A model generated the notes under the pieces. It made no database searches. It was not told the origin of the DNA and saw only the letters and a program-made list of their open reading frames with translations. From assembly GCF_002575655.3 (NCBI RefSeq), contig NC_053039.3:373031633-373095632 (forward strand): a stretch of 64,000 nucleotides of DNA, given 5' to 3'. Shown here piece after piece: positions 11,341 to 22,319 of this stretch. The DNA is from Aegilops tauschii subsp. strangulata. Taxonomy: Eukaryota; Streptophyta; Magnoliopsida; Poales; Poaceae. Position numbers and translations under genes: made by a program. Positions within the stretch are counted from its first letter, which is position 1. Every line of letters begins with the position of its first letter.

Positions 11341-12281
11341 GTTTCTCTCGAAAGAAGTGAGTGGGAGGAAAGTAGAACTTGATGAGGTAATTGTACCTAC
11401 TCTCGAATTGGAAAGTAGCTCATCACAGAAATTAGTTCCAGTGATGCCTACACCATCTAGAGAGGAAGCTAATTATGATGATCATGAAACTTCAGATCAA
11501 GTTACTACCGAACCTCATAGGTCAACCAGAGTACGTTGCGCACCAGAGTGGTACGGTAATCCTGTTCTGGAAGCCATGTTACTAGACCATGACGAACCTA
11601 CAAACTATGAGGAAGCGATGATGAGCCCAGATTCCGCAAAATGGCTTGAGGCCATGAAATCTGAGATGGGATCCATGTATGAGAAAAAAGTATGGACTTT
11701 GGTTGACTTGCCCGATGATCAGCAATCCATAGATAATAAATGGATCTTCAAGAAGAAGACTGACGCTGATGGTAATGTTACCGTCTACAAAGCTCGACTT
11801 GGTGCAAAAGGTTTTCGACAAGTTCAAGGAGTTGACTACGAAGAGACTTTCTCACCCATAGCGATGCTTAAGTCTGTCGGAATCATGTTAGCAATTGCCA
11901 CATTTTATGATTATGAAATCTGGCAAATGGACGTCAAAACTGCATTCGTTAATGCATTTATTAAAGAAGAGTTGTATATGATGCAACCAGAAGGTTTTGT
12001 CGATCCTAAATGTGCTAACAAAGTGTGCAAGCTCCAACGATCCATTTATGGACTGGTGCAAGCATCTCGGAGTTGGAATATACGCTTTGATGTGGTGATC
12101 AAAGCATATGGTTTTATACAGACTTTTGGAGAAGCCTGTATTTACAAGAAAGTGAGTGGGACCTGTGTAGCATTTCTAATATTATATGTGGATGATATAT
12201 TGTTGATTGGAAAAATGATATAGAATTTCTGGATAGCATAAAAGGGTACATGAATAAAAAAATTCAATGAAAGGCCTCGGT
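11341..12281 (+). pseudogene. Copia B reverse transcriptase, truncated
   Basis: Open from 11357 to 12223: the acidic linker, then RSTRVRCAPEWYGNPV and the RT blocks WIFKKKTDADGNV, YKARLGAKGF, VDYEETFSPIAML, WQMDVKTAFVNAF and SIYGLVQASRSWN. It ends with the catalytic YVDDILLIG, where YVDD is intact. A frameshift near 12215 ends the frame, and the gene is cut at 12281 by the Tat C LTR. No RNase H remains. Confidence 0.88.
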
Positions 12282-12700
12282 TGTCGGTTCAATATTCGGC
12301 GTATCTCGTTGTAGGGGTCCTAAGCTAGGCGTCTTCGAGAGATGGTAACATGGACACGGGGTTTTACCCAGCTCCGGGCTCTCTTGATGAGATAATACCC
12401 TACATGCTGCTTTTGATTCTATTAATATGGGGCTAGTACGGAGTACATGTATCTACCACGAGATTGTAGTAATGAATATGAGATTGTCTATTGACTAGCC
12501 TGGCCTCGGTTTATATAAGACACCGGAGGCCTATGGTTTAGGAGAGTCCTTGTCTGGGGCGCCAAGTCTTGTGGAGTCTTCCTTGTATGCGGCAGGGGTT
12601 GTCCGAACTGGCCCATGAGTATGCGGCCACGGGGTCCTCGGCCCAATCTAACTGATGGGAAGATGACGTGGTGAGTACCCCCTAATCCAGGACACCGTCA
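12282..12700 (-). repeat. 3' LTR of Tat C
   Basis: 419 bp. On the minus strand it starts TGACGGTGTCCTGG and ends CCGACA. The left flank TCGGT (12277-12281) belongs to copia B. A TATA-like TTATATAA lies at 12511-12518. The start is a common Triticeae gypsy LTR start as I recall it. Confidence 0.82.
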
Positions 12701-12712
12701 GTAGCCCCCTGA
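12701..12712 (-). promoter_or_regulatory. Polypurine tract of Tat C
   Basis: Minus strand TTCAGGGGGCTAC directly before the LTR start, the plus-strand primer position. Variants of this block recur through the spacer (see Findings). Confidence 0.6.
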
Positions 12713-12770
12713 ACCGGTCTTCAAGTTGGGGACGCTCCTCGATTCTTACAAACTGTTCTTCATCTTCGGT

Positions 12771-15700
12771 TGTGACGCCCCCGATTTGACCGTACACTAA
12801 TCATGCACGCAAATGCGTACGACCAAGATCAGGGACTCACGGGAAGATATCACAACACAACTCTACAACATAAATAAGTCATACAAGCATCATAAATACA
12901 AGCCAGGGGCCTCGAGGGCTTGAATACAATTGCTCGATCACAGACGAGTCAGCGGAAGCAACAATATCTGAGTACAGACATAAGTTAAACAAGTTTGCCT
13001 TAAGAAGGCTAGCACAAACTGGGATACAGATCGAACGAGGCGCAGGCCTCCTGCCTGGGATCCTCCTAACTACTCCTGGTCGTCGTCAGCGGCCTGCACG
13101 TAGTAGTAGGCACCTCCAGTGTCGTAGGTGTCGTCGTCGACGGTGGCGTCTGGCTCCTGGACTCCAGCATCTGGTTGTGACAACCAGATAGAAAAGAAAA
13201 GGGGGAAAAGAGGGAGAGAAGCAACCGTGAGTACTCATCCAAAGTACTCGCAAGCAAGGAGCTATACTACATATGCATGGGTATATGTGTAAAGGGGCAT
13301 ATCAGTGGACTGAACTGCAGAATGCCAGAATAAAAAGGGGGATAGCTAGTCCTGTCGAAGACTACGCTTCTGGCCATCTCCATCTTGCAGCAAGTAGAAG
13401 AGAGTAGATTGAAGTCCTCCAAGTAGCATCGCATAGCATAATCCTACCCGGCGATCCCCTCCTCGTCGCCCTGTTAGAGAGCGATCACCGGTTTTTATCT
13501 GGCACTTGGAAGGGTGTATTTTATTCAGTATCCAGTTCTAGTTGTCATAAGGTCAAGGTACAACTCCGGGTCGTCCTTTTACCAAGGGACACGGCTATTC
13601 GAATAGACAAACTTCCCTGCAGGGGTGCACCACATAACCCAACACGCTCGATCCCATTTGGCCGGACACACTTTTCTGGGTCATGCCCGGCCTCGTAAGA
13701 TCAACGCGTCGCAGCCCCACCTAAGCACAACAGAGCGGTCAGCACGCCGGTCTAACCCTATGCGCGCAGGGGTCTGGGCCCATCGCCCTATGCACACCTG
13801 CACGTTGCGTACGCGGCCGGAAGCAGACCTAGCCTAGTGGCGTTCCAGTCCAATCCGGCGCGCGCCACTCAGTCGCTGACGTCAAGAAGGCTTCGGCTGA
13901 TACCACGACGCCGGGATACCCATAACTACTCCCGCGTAGATGGTTAGTGCGTATAGACCAAATGGCCAGACTCAGATCAAATACCAAGATCTCGTTATGC
14001 GTGTTAAGTAACCGCGAACGCCGACCAGGGCCAGGCCCACCTCTCACCTGGGTGGTCTCAACCTGCCCTGTCGCTCCGCCACAAAGATCCACTTGCGGGT
14101 ACTCCTACGAGCCGACCCGACTTTAGTCATCACATGTGTCATGTATGTAGTATATAAGTATATACCCGTGATCACGACCCAGGTGATCACGGCCCGATAG
14201 TATAGCACAGCAGACGGACAAGAATGTAGGGCCACTGATGGAAATCTAGCATCCTATACTAAGCATGTAGGATTGCAGGTAAAGGTAACAACAGTAGTAG
14301 CAAGGATAGGCTATGCATCAGGATAGGATATCGGAAAACAGTAACATGCTACACTACACTACTCGGAAGAATAGGCGATATCTGGTGATCAAGGGGGGGG
14401 GGGGCTTGCCTGGTTGCTCTGGCAAGTAGGAGGGGTCGTCAACTCCGTAGTCGAACTGGGCAGCAGCAGTGTCGGTCTCGTAGTCTACCGGAGAGAAGAG
14501 GGGGAAGAAACAGTAAATACAATGCAAACATAAGCATGACGATGCGTGACATGACAATGAACGGTGCTAGGTGTGTCCTAACGCGACAGTAGGTGGTACC
14601 GGCGAAGGGGGGGAACATCCGGGAGGTATTCCCGATGTTTCGCGTTTTCGGACAGACGGACCGGAGGGGGAAAGTTGCTAGTTCGATAGGTTAGGGAGGT
14701 GTGGTGGACGAACGGACTGCGTATTCGGATTCGGCTCGTCGTTCTGAGCAACTTTCATATAGAAAACATTTTCATCCGAGTTACGGTTTAAAAGATATGA
14801 ATTTTCAAAGATTATTTGAATTTCTGGAATTATTTAATTAACAGAAAAGGGATATGACGTCAGCATGACATATGAGTGGCGTCAGCGGTCAACAGTCCGG
14901 TTGACTGGTCAAAACTGACACAGGGGACCCACCTGTCATAGACAGTGGGTTAACAGAAGATTAAACTAATTAATTTTTAGTTAATTAACTACTGGGCCCA
15001 CCTGCCAGTGAGTGATTAGATTAATTAATTATTTTTATTTATAAAACATTTTCCTTTTCTTTTTTTTTCTTTTTTTGCGGCGGGGCCCGCATGTCAGTGG
15101 CTGGGCCTGCCCAGTCAGCACGTTGACTGGGTGGACCCAGTCAACGGGGCCCACGGGCCCACTGGCAGTGGCACTGGGGGGGCCCAGGCCAGCCACGTCG
15201 GCGGCCGGCGCCGGAGCGACTCCGACGAGCCAAACGCGGCAGCGCGGCTCGGGAGGGGCGCGGGTTTCACGCACAGGAGGAATGCGGGGTCGTGGCGGGG
15301 CGCGTTCGACGCGGCTCGGCGCCACGCGTCCAACGGTGGTGGCCGAAGGGGCTGGAGCGGGCGGGGGCGAGCGCTTCGAGCTCGCCGGCGGCGAGGTGCT
15401 TCGGGCGAGCAACGACAACATTGGTTCGGCGCGAGATCGGGCAAGCGGAGGAGCTGGGGAGCATCTACGTGCGGTGGGGAGTGCTGCGGGCTTGAGCCCG
15501 TGACCAAAAGGTCACCGGAGACCCGCCGGCGGCGAGCTCCGCGGCGCGGCGTTCGGGCGCGCGCGGGGAAGAAGCTAGGGGGCGCGCGAGAGAGAAAGGA
15601 CAGGGGAGGAGGGGGGAGAGGCTCACCGCGCGGCACACGGAGGCCGGTGAGAACTTAGGAGCAGCAGGTCGGCGCCGGGGAAGAAGGGGGTCGCCGGCGT

Positions 15701-16476
15701 CCGAAGTTGAAGACGAGCTCGGGGAGGCCGTTGCAGTGGCTCCGAGCTTCAACGGAGAGGCGGAGGTGGTGTAGTCGAGGGCGGCGACGGCGTATGACAC
15801 GGCGAGGTGGCGATTGGGGCACGGTGGCCGTGTGAACGACGGGAACGGCGGCGAGCGCGTCGGGCGTGGGGAAGAAGAGAGCGGCGCGGATCTGTGGGGG
15901 GAAGAGGGAGGCGCAGGGGCCGAGAGGTTTGCGGGGTGAGTGGGAGAGAGGCCCGAGGCGGCGGGGGGGTGCTGGCGCCCTTATCCTCCCCGTCGCCGGC
16001 GAGGTGGTGCGGCGGGGACCGGCCCCTGTTCCGACCCCGGTCGGGGGAACAGGGAAGGGGGCGAGGGGGAGTGGGAGATGGGCTAGGCCGGCTGGGCTGG
16101 GGGTCGGCCTAGTTGGGCCAGGGGTCCAGTGGGGGGGAGGGCCTTCTCTCTTTTTTTTTTTCTTTTTCTTTGTCTGTTCTGTTTTCTGTTTTCTTTTTAT
16201 TTGTTTATTTTCTTTTCTGTTTTATTTCATTTAAAAGTATTTAGGCATTTTATAAAAATGTGTTTTCTCCACAATAATTATCAGTGCAATTTCTGGCAGG
16301 GCCCGAACATTTTTGTTTAAATTTTTGAAAACTTTTATTTTCCACTTTTAAATTTAATTGAAGTTTGAATTAGGAGTTTGAAAAGGAATGTGATTCAAAT
16401 GTGATCAAGCCCTGTTTAGCAACATGATTAGCTTAATCACAGGGAGTTACTGTAGCATGATTCTCGGGGTGTTACA
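12771..16476 (-). repeat. 3' LTR of Tekay 1
   Basis: 3706 bp, near-identical partner of 22320-26029. It includes a GC-rich kilobase (about 15070-16130), a T/C-rich tract (16145-16215) and a G-run near 14391. Apparent ORFs in the GC-rich part occur on both strands and in all frames and are not credible genes. Confidence 0.95.
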
Positions 16477-16492
16477 AATCTCCTCCACTACA
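16477..16492 (-). promoter_or_regulatory. Polypurine tract of Tekay 1
   Basis: Minus strand AGTGGAGGAGATT directly ahead of the 3' LTR start TGTAACACC. Confidence 0.7.
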
Positions 16493-16511
16493 AGAAATCT
16501 CGTCCCGAGAT

Positions 16512-19500
16512 TTAGGAGGTAGAAGGAAATAGTGCGGGGTATTCTTCGCGCAGACGATCCTCTCGTTCCCAAGTGGCCTCATCTTCAGAATGGTGCGACC
16601 ACTGGACTTTGAGAAACTTGATCGCCTTCTGACGTGTGCGGCGTTCAGCTTGGTCGAGAATGCGGACCGGATGCTCCTTATAGGAGAGGTCTTGCTGCAA
16701 TTCGAGCACTTCATGATCCACAGCTCGGATTGGGTCCTTGAAGCAACGGCGGAGCTGTGACACATGGAACACATCGTGACCTGAGAAAGGTTTGGCGGTA
16801 GCTCCAGTTGGTATGCCACTTTTCCACGCCTTTCGAGAATAGTGAATGGTCCAATATAGCGAGGAGCTAGTTTGCCCTTGATCCCGAAGCGGTGAGCACC
16901 CTTCATAGGTGTGACTCGAAGATAAGCCTTTTCGCCAGGTTGATAGACCATGTCTTTATGATGACGGTCATACTGACTCTTCTGACGTGACTGAGCAGTC
17001 TTGAGATTCTCACGGATAATGCGGACTTGTTCTTCGGCATCTTGGATAATATCCGGACCGAAGAGTGGACGTTCCCCAGTTTCTGACCAGTTCAGAGGGG
17101 TTCGGCACTTTCGTCCATATAACACTTCGAAGGGGGCCATCTTCAGACTAGCTTGATAGCTATTATTATAAGAGAACTCAGCATATGGGAGAGATTCGTC
17201 CCATTTCTTGCCGAAGGAAATAACACAAGCTCGAAGCATGTCTTCGAGAACTTGGTTGACGCGTTCAACTTGCCCTTGCGATTGAGGATGAAACGCAGTA
17301 CTGAATGACAGATGAGTTCCCATAGCTTCTTGGAAACTTGCCCAGAATCTTGAAGTGAATAAGCTGCCACGGTCTGAGCTGATAACCAATGGAATACCGT
17401 GGAGTGAAACAATCCTGGACATATAGAGCGTTGCCAACTGGCTAGCAGTGATCGTTTCTTTGACTGCCAGGAAATGTGCAACTTTGGAAAGCCAGTCAAT
17501 GACGACAAGAATAGCATTATTACCTTTCTGTGATTTGGGAAATCCAGTGACGAAGTCCATCTCAACATGGTCCCATTTCCATTCAGGAATAGAGATAGGT
17601 TGCAGAGTTCCAGCAGGCCTTTGATGTTCTGCTATGATACGACGGCAAACGTCACACTCAGCAACATAACGAGCAATGGCTTGCTTCATATTAGACCACC
17701 AGAATCTCTGACGGATGTCTTGGTACATCTTTGTACTACCAGGATGGATACACAGAGGTGTATCATGAGCTTCTTTCATAACTTCCTGTGTCATATCCAG
17801 GTTTTTCTCTGCACATGGCACCACTAGGCGGCCCTTGAAGTATAGGGTGCCATCTTCAGCAATGGTGAAGAATGAGGGCTTTCCTTCTCCGAGGTAGCGC
17901 TTAATCTTGTGGGCTTCAGAGTCATACTTCTGTAGCCTTTTGATGCTATCCACGAGATCTGGTTTAGCAACTAGGGTATTGAGGGAACCCTGGGTAACAA
18001 CGTGGAGGTTCACCTTGCCAAACTCCTTAGGAGGGGGAGTGAGTGCACCCGAAGGGACAATATGGAGGTTCAGCTTCCTGAATTCTTCAACAAGCGAGGG
18101 CTGAACTTTGTGAACCTGGAGGTGGTTGCAGTAAGACTTGCAGCTCAAGGCATCAGCCATTACATTAGCCTTGCCTGGCGTATAGGAAATACCCAAGTCA
18201 AAGTCTGCAACAAGCTCCATCCATCTTTGTTGACGAAGGTTCAGATCTGGCTGAGTAAACAGATATTTCAGACTTTGGTGGTCAGTGAAGATCTCGCAAC
18301 GATTACCGAGAAGGTAATGTCGCCACTGCTTCAGCGCATGAATGACAGCAGCAAGTTCGAGGTCATGAACTGGGTAGTTCTCTTCGTGAGGGCGCAATTG
18401 TCGAGAGGCATAAGCAATCACTTTGCGGTCTTGCATTAGGACACAGCCTAATCCTTGACGGGAAGCGTCGCAGTAAATGACAAAGTCCTTCTTAGTATCA
18501 GGTGGAGCTAGAACTGGAGCAGAAGTCAACTTGTCTTTGAGTGCTTGGAAACTTTCCTGACATTTGTCTGTCCATTGGAACTTGACACCCTTATGCAACA
18601 GGTTAGTCAGAGGCCTGGTGATCTTAGAGAAGTTCTCGACGAATCGACGGCAATAGCTGGCGAGACCGAGAAAACTTCTGACTTGCTTAACGTTCTTGGG
18701 AGGAGTCCAATCAAGAATAGCCTGAACTCGCTCGGGGTTGACGGCAATACCATCCTTAGAGATGACATGCCCAAGATAGGTTACTTCCGGTAGCCAGAAC
18801 TCACATTTGGAGAACTTGGCATATAGTTGATGCTCTCGTAGCTTCTCCAGCACAAGTCGAAGATGTTCGGCATGTTCTTCTTTGTTCTTGGAAAATACCA
18901 GGATATCATCCAGATAAACCACGACGAACTTGTCGAGGTAATCCATGAATATATAGTTCATCAGACGAGAGAAGGTGGCTGGAGCATTGGTTAAACCGAA
19001 AGACATGACGGTGTACTCGTATGAACCATAGCGAGTCACGAAGGCGGTCTTTGGGATATCCTCTTCGCGAACACGGATCTGATGGTAGCCCAACCTCAAG
19101 TCGAGCTTAGAGAACACTGACGAACCCGCCAGTTGATCATACAGATCATTGATCCGAGGAAGAGGGTATTTATTCTGAATGGTAGCTTGGTTTATAGGAC
19201 GGTAGTCTTGAACTAACCGGTTTGTCCCATCCTTCTTCTTGACAAGGAGAGAAGGTGCTCCCCAAGGAGAGCAACTTGGGCGAATGAATCCCTTGCGAAG
19301 AGATTTGTCGATTTCCTCCTTAAGCTCAAGGAGTTCATGCGGCGGCATTTTGTAGGGTCGCTTGGCTATAGGAGTGGTGCCTGGTTTCAAGTCGATGATG
19401 AATTCGACAGCTCTAGCAGGGGGAATCCCTGGAAGTTCTTCAGGAAACACGTCGAGGAATTCACGCACGACGGGAATGTTTTCAATGCCCTCGAGTGGTG

Positions 19501-20989
19501 CAGCGTTCAATGCATTCAATGCATAGAGCCTTGCCTCGGCATTTTGCACCAGATGAGCTTGGTAAGCAACTATTTCATCTGAAGGGTGTAGCAGATGGAC
19601 GGTTTTAGTGGCGCAAACTATAGAAGCAGTATGCGCTTTCAACCAATCCATACCCAAAATGAGGTCGATGTTAGACGACTTCAGGATAATGGGAGAGGCA
19701 TAGAATTCCAGCCCTTCGATTTCCACGGGGACATCAATGCCAACCAAGGAGGTTTGACACTGTCCCACGGGGGTTTTGACCAGTACCGAAGTGTTCATCT
19801 CCTCACATTTAACGTCGTGCTTGTATGCAAAATCTTCTGACATGAATGAATGCGATGCACCTGTATCAAATAAAACGGATGCTGGTACTGAATTTACGAG
19901 GAGTGTACCCATCACAGAAGCAGTCTGGTCTTGAGCTTCGTTGAGATCAACGTGGTTGGCATGAGCACGACCATAAGACTTAGCATTGTTGTTGCGAGGC
20001 TGATTGTTACCACGGCCAGTTGCTGGAAGGGCCAGTTGATTCTGGTTCTGGTTGCATTCTCTAGCACGGTGTCCTGGTTGACCACACCTGAAGCACAAGC
20101 CATTATTCGGAGTGGGAACAGGAGCTTGGGATGGTGGAGCTGGAAGTCTTGACTGCCTAGATGGTGGTGGAGGCAGACGAGGTGCAGCATAGGTCTGCCT
20201 TGGGGCAGATGCATTTGGACGGTACATGCTGTTCGGGATCCATATCTTACGCTTCTGTGCGGGCGAGCCCGAAGATGAGCCCGTGTCATGGTTGCGCCTG
20301 TGAGAGCTCTGGTATTCCTGCAGACCAGTTTCGACATTGATGGCCTTGTTCACCAAGGTGGCGAAATCAGCAAAGTCATGCACTAGAAGTGCGAGCTTGA
20401 TGTCAGCTTGAAGGCCATCATGGAACTTCTCCTGTCTGCGTGCATCAGTTGCAATGTCTTCTTCAGCATAGCGGGACAAGTCCAGAAACTCCCGCTGATA
20501 AGCTTCGACAGTTTTGTTGCCTTGGGTGAGGTTGCGGAACTCACGCTTCTTTCGGTCCATGACTCCCTGAGGAATGAAGCGGGCACGAAAAGCAGCTTGG
20601 AAGTCTGGCCATGTGATGATTGTTCCAGCTGGAAGAGTACGCCTGTGGCTGTCCCACCATTGAGCTGTGGGTCCCTTCAAGAAGAAGGAAGCAAAGGTGA
20701 CATAGCTGGCAGGGGCTACATCAGCAGACTCCATCTCATAGGTGATGTCACGGAGCCAGTCATCAGCATCCGGAGGCTGAGTTGAGCTGCGGTAGATGGT
20801 TGGGTTGAGGCGTATGAAATCTTGAAGAGTCACTTGAGCTGGCTACGGGTTCATATTGGGGCGAGGGAACTGAGCCATCATATTTTCCATGAATTGGCGG
20901 TTCAGTTCAAACTGTTGGATCATACCAGCCATGTACTCAGGTGGTGGTGGGGCATCGCCACCACGACCACGACCACCTGGTCTAACCAT
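16512..20989 (-). pseudogene. Tekay 1 gag-pol polyprotein (one stop, one frameshift)
   Basis: Start chosen at the ATG of 20987-20989 (MVRPGGRGRGGD), which fits a Gly/Pro-rich gag N-terminus. An in-frame TAG at 20843-20845 interrupts it. The frame then stays open from 20833. Domains in order: gag ([19 protein letters not shown]), CCHC knuckle [14 protein letters not shown] near 20055-20100, protease FDTGAS near 19860-19877, RT with LGYHQIRV and YLDD at 18905-18916, RNase H ([19 protein letters not shown]), integrase HHCC ([14 protein letters not shown]), and catalytic MDFVTGF, SSDRGS and GQVERVNQ. A one-base deletion near 16777 shifts the frame; the chromodomain ([19 protein letters not shown]) continues in the frame 16772-16512. 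Otherwise almost intact; it may be mobilised in trans. Confidence 0.93.
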
Positions 20990-20990
20990 C

Positions 20991-21113
20991 CTGCTAATAT
21001 ATAACAGGGGTAGTTCAGCATTGAGAAATTTGCAATGACAAGAATCATTCATGATGAAACATGCATAATGAAAGGAGCACGATAGCTACTACATAGTAGT
21101 CGGCATAACTTAC
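20991..21113 (-). other. Candidate intron just upstream of Tekay 1 gag
   Basis: On the minus strand a strong donor GTAAGT starts at 21113 and TATATTAGCAG ends at 20991, leaving one G before the gag ATG. The 123-bp length suits a plant intron and a TGCTGAAC branch-like box precedes the acceptor. It lies after the stop of the extra ORF. Splicing is inferred from signals only. Confidence 0.4.
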
Positions 21114-21225
21114 AAAAGGGGTCATGCATAGAGTTCAGTACATAGAGTTCAGTACATAGACTAAAACATCATAGGCGGCACACAGGCTCGCGGCGACTGC
21201 AACTAATACTACAAGCAAGCCTACA

Positions 21226-22014
21226 TCAGTCCCAAGAGGTACTGTGGAGGTAATAGTAGCCCGACAGCTGGTAGTGAGGCAACGGATAGCCCTCGACGTC
21301 AGCAGACTGGGGGCCGCGGATACTCAGGTGTAGAGCCCGACGCTCAGGTGGCAGAAGAGGGCCAAGTGCGGGAGAGTAGCCTCCCACCTCTGGCCAACTG
21401 ACACCGTGGGGCATCACGGTCCTGGCTGGGTAGATCGCAGTACGCGGTACATGTCTAGATCGGACAAAGGGGTGCAGCAGCGTCAGAGCACGGTAAAGGT
21501 GCTGACGGGTGGTGTACATCTCGTGGCGAAGAGCTCGGTTAGCTCGATCCAGCCCATCAGCATGCAGAACCAGGTGCTGATGGTAGAAGGGCTCTCGGGT
21601 GACAGTGGAGTAGGCAGCCGTATAGTATCCCTCCGCACCAACATCAGATGCGATAGCAATGTGCCTGAAAGGGGAGGTGTCCAACTCCTGATACTCTCCA
21701 CGAAGACGTGTCAGAGCAGCATAGGCAGCATCGTGGACAGCCATATCGATGGTCACACCAACACCATGTGCGGTGTGCAGCACAGTAGTGGAGTCGTACT
21801 CCCGAGAGTAGAGGTGGACGATGTCACGGTACTGCTCCTGGTTAAAGTCCTGGTACTCCTCGTAGACGGTGTACTCAGGGTGCCAGCGATAACCCAGATA
21901 GGTCATCATCTCAGCTAGCACCGCAGGTGATCCCGAGGCACCAATGGCCGTCGTGTGGCGCACGACCTGCCTCGAGGGTTCCATCTGAAAGCAAAGACGT
22001 TTCAAAGGAGTCAA
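21226..22014 (-). CDS. Extra ORF of Tekay 1, 262 codons, unknown function
   Basis: Fully open sense-strand frame between the PBS (about 290 bases upstream) and gag (about 236 bases downstream). Two candidate starts: ATG at 22014, or residue 11 (MEPSRQV) at 21984, which directly follows an acceptor-like TTGCTTTCAG. Visible features: YLGYRWHPEYTVYEEYQDF, many Tyr, His and Arg, GAEGYYTAAYSTV, and a Pro-rich C-terminal third; no signal peptide, membrane segment, zinc knuckle or protease/RT motif. I do not recognise the family. It is unlikely to be misread gag, since complete gag follows. Extra ORFs are known in several plant LTR elements. That it has no stops while gag-pol has two lesions suggests, weakly, that it is a real gene. 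Confidence 0.6.
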   Translation of the reverse strand: MTPLKRLCFQMEPSRQVVRHTTAIGASGSPAVLAEMMTYLGYRWHPEYTVYEEYQDFNQEQYRDIVHLYSREYDSTTVLHTAHGVGVTIDMAVHDAAYAALTRLRGEYQELDTSPFRHIAIASDVGAEGYYTAAYSTVTREPFYHQHLVLHADGLDRANRALRHEMYTTRQHLYRALTLLHPFVRSRHVPRTAIYPARTVMPHGVSWPEVGGYSPALGPLLPPERRALHLSIRGPQSADVEGYPLPHYQLSGYYYLHSTSWD

Positions 22015-22304
22015 ATGACAGTGTGTGAATTGTTCAAAATGCTACTCTAAGAAACATCTATGGTTTATCCAACTTTGGGGTGAATGCGGTCACGGGATCC
22101 TAGTGTTAAAGTTAGTAAATTCGTTTAACCCGAGTAGAAGAGAGTTCAGAGTCCCAGAGTAAAGGTCGAGGAGTAAAAGATACTAGTACCACCCAATGGC
22201 GACGAGGGCCCGTAAGACACACAGCCATGTTAGTAAAAGTTTTGTAATGTCTAGACTCGACTTCGGCCAAGGAGTGTGGATAGGGGGATTCCTACAGGCA
22301 GTCG
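22015..22304 (-). other. Tekay 1 leader between PBS and the extra ORF
   Basis: About 290 bases without a long frame. It holds a short upstream ATG frame (MAVCLTGPRRHW, ATG near 22229) ending before the extra ORF, and an acceptor-like pyrimidine/CAG at its end. Otherwise nothing recognised. Confidence 0.5.
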
Positions 22305-22316
22305 GCTCTGATACCA
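22305..22316 (-). promoter_or_regulatory. Primer binding site of Tekay 1 (tRNA-iMet)
   Basis: Minus strand TGGTATCAGAGC, three bases after the 5' LTR end; perfect match to the usual initiator-tRNA-Met PBS. Confidence 0.93.
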
Positions 22317-22319
22317 ACT

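Larger units (their letters stand above)
8938..12281 (+). mobile_element. Copia B: decayed Angela-like copia internal region without LTRs
   Basis: Plus-strand copia internal sequence. It starts inside the leader at about 8938 (no LTR or PBS), then runs gag, protease, integrase and RT. It ends exactly at 12281, just past the RT YVDD box, where the LTR of Tat C begins. The last five bases TCGGT (12277-12281) are native copia sequence and would be the target site for Tat C. The rest of RT, RNase H and the 3' LTR are not in the window. Confidence 0.9.

Noticed and set aside
15035..16234. Many overlapping 60-175 codon frames on both strands in the Tekay 1 LTRs (and again at 24582-25797)
   Set aside because: They sit in a GC-rich block where stop codons are rare, conflict with each other in all frames and are duplicated only because the LTRs are.
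21406..21918. 170-codon plus-strand frame opposite the extra ORF of Tekay 1
   Set aside because: Shorter than the sense frame and antisense to the element RNA; composition is what the complement of a Tyr/His/Arg-rich frame would give. Kept only as an unlikely alternative.
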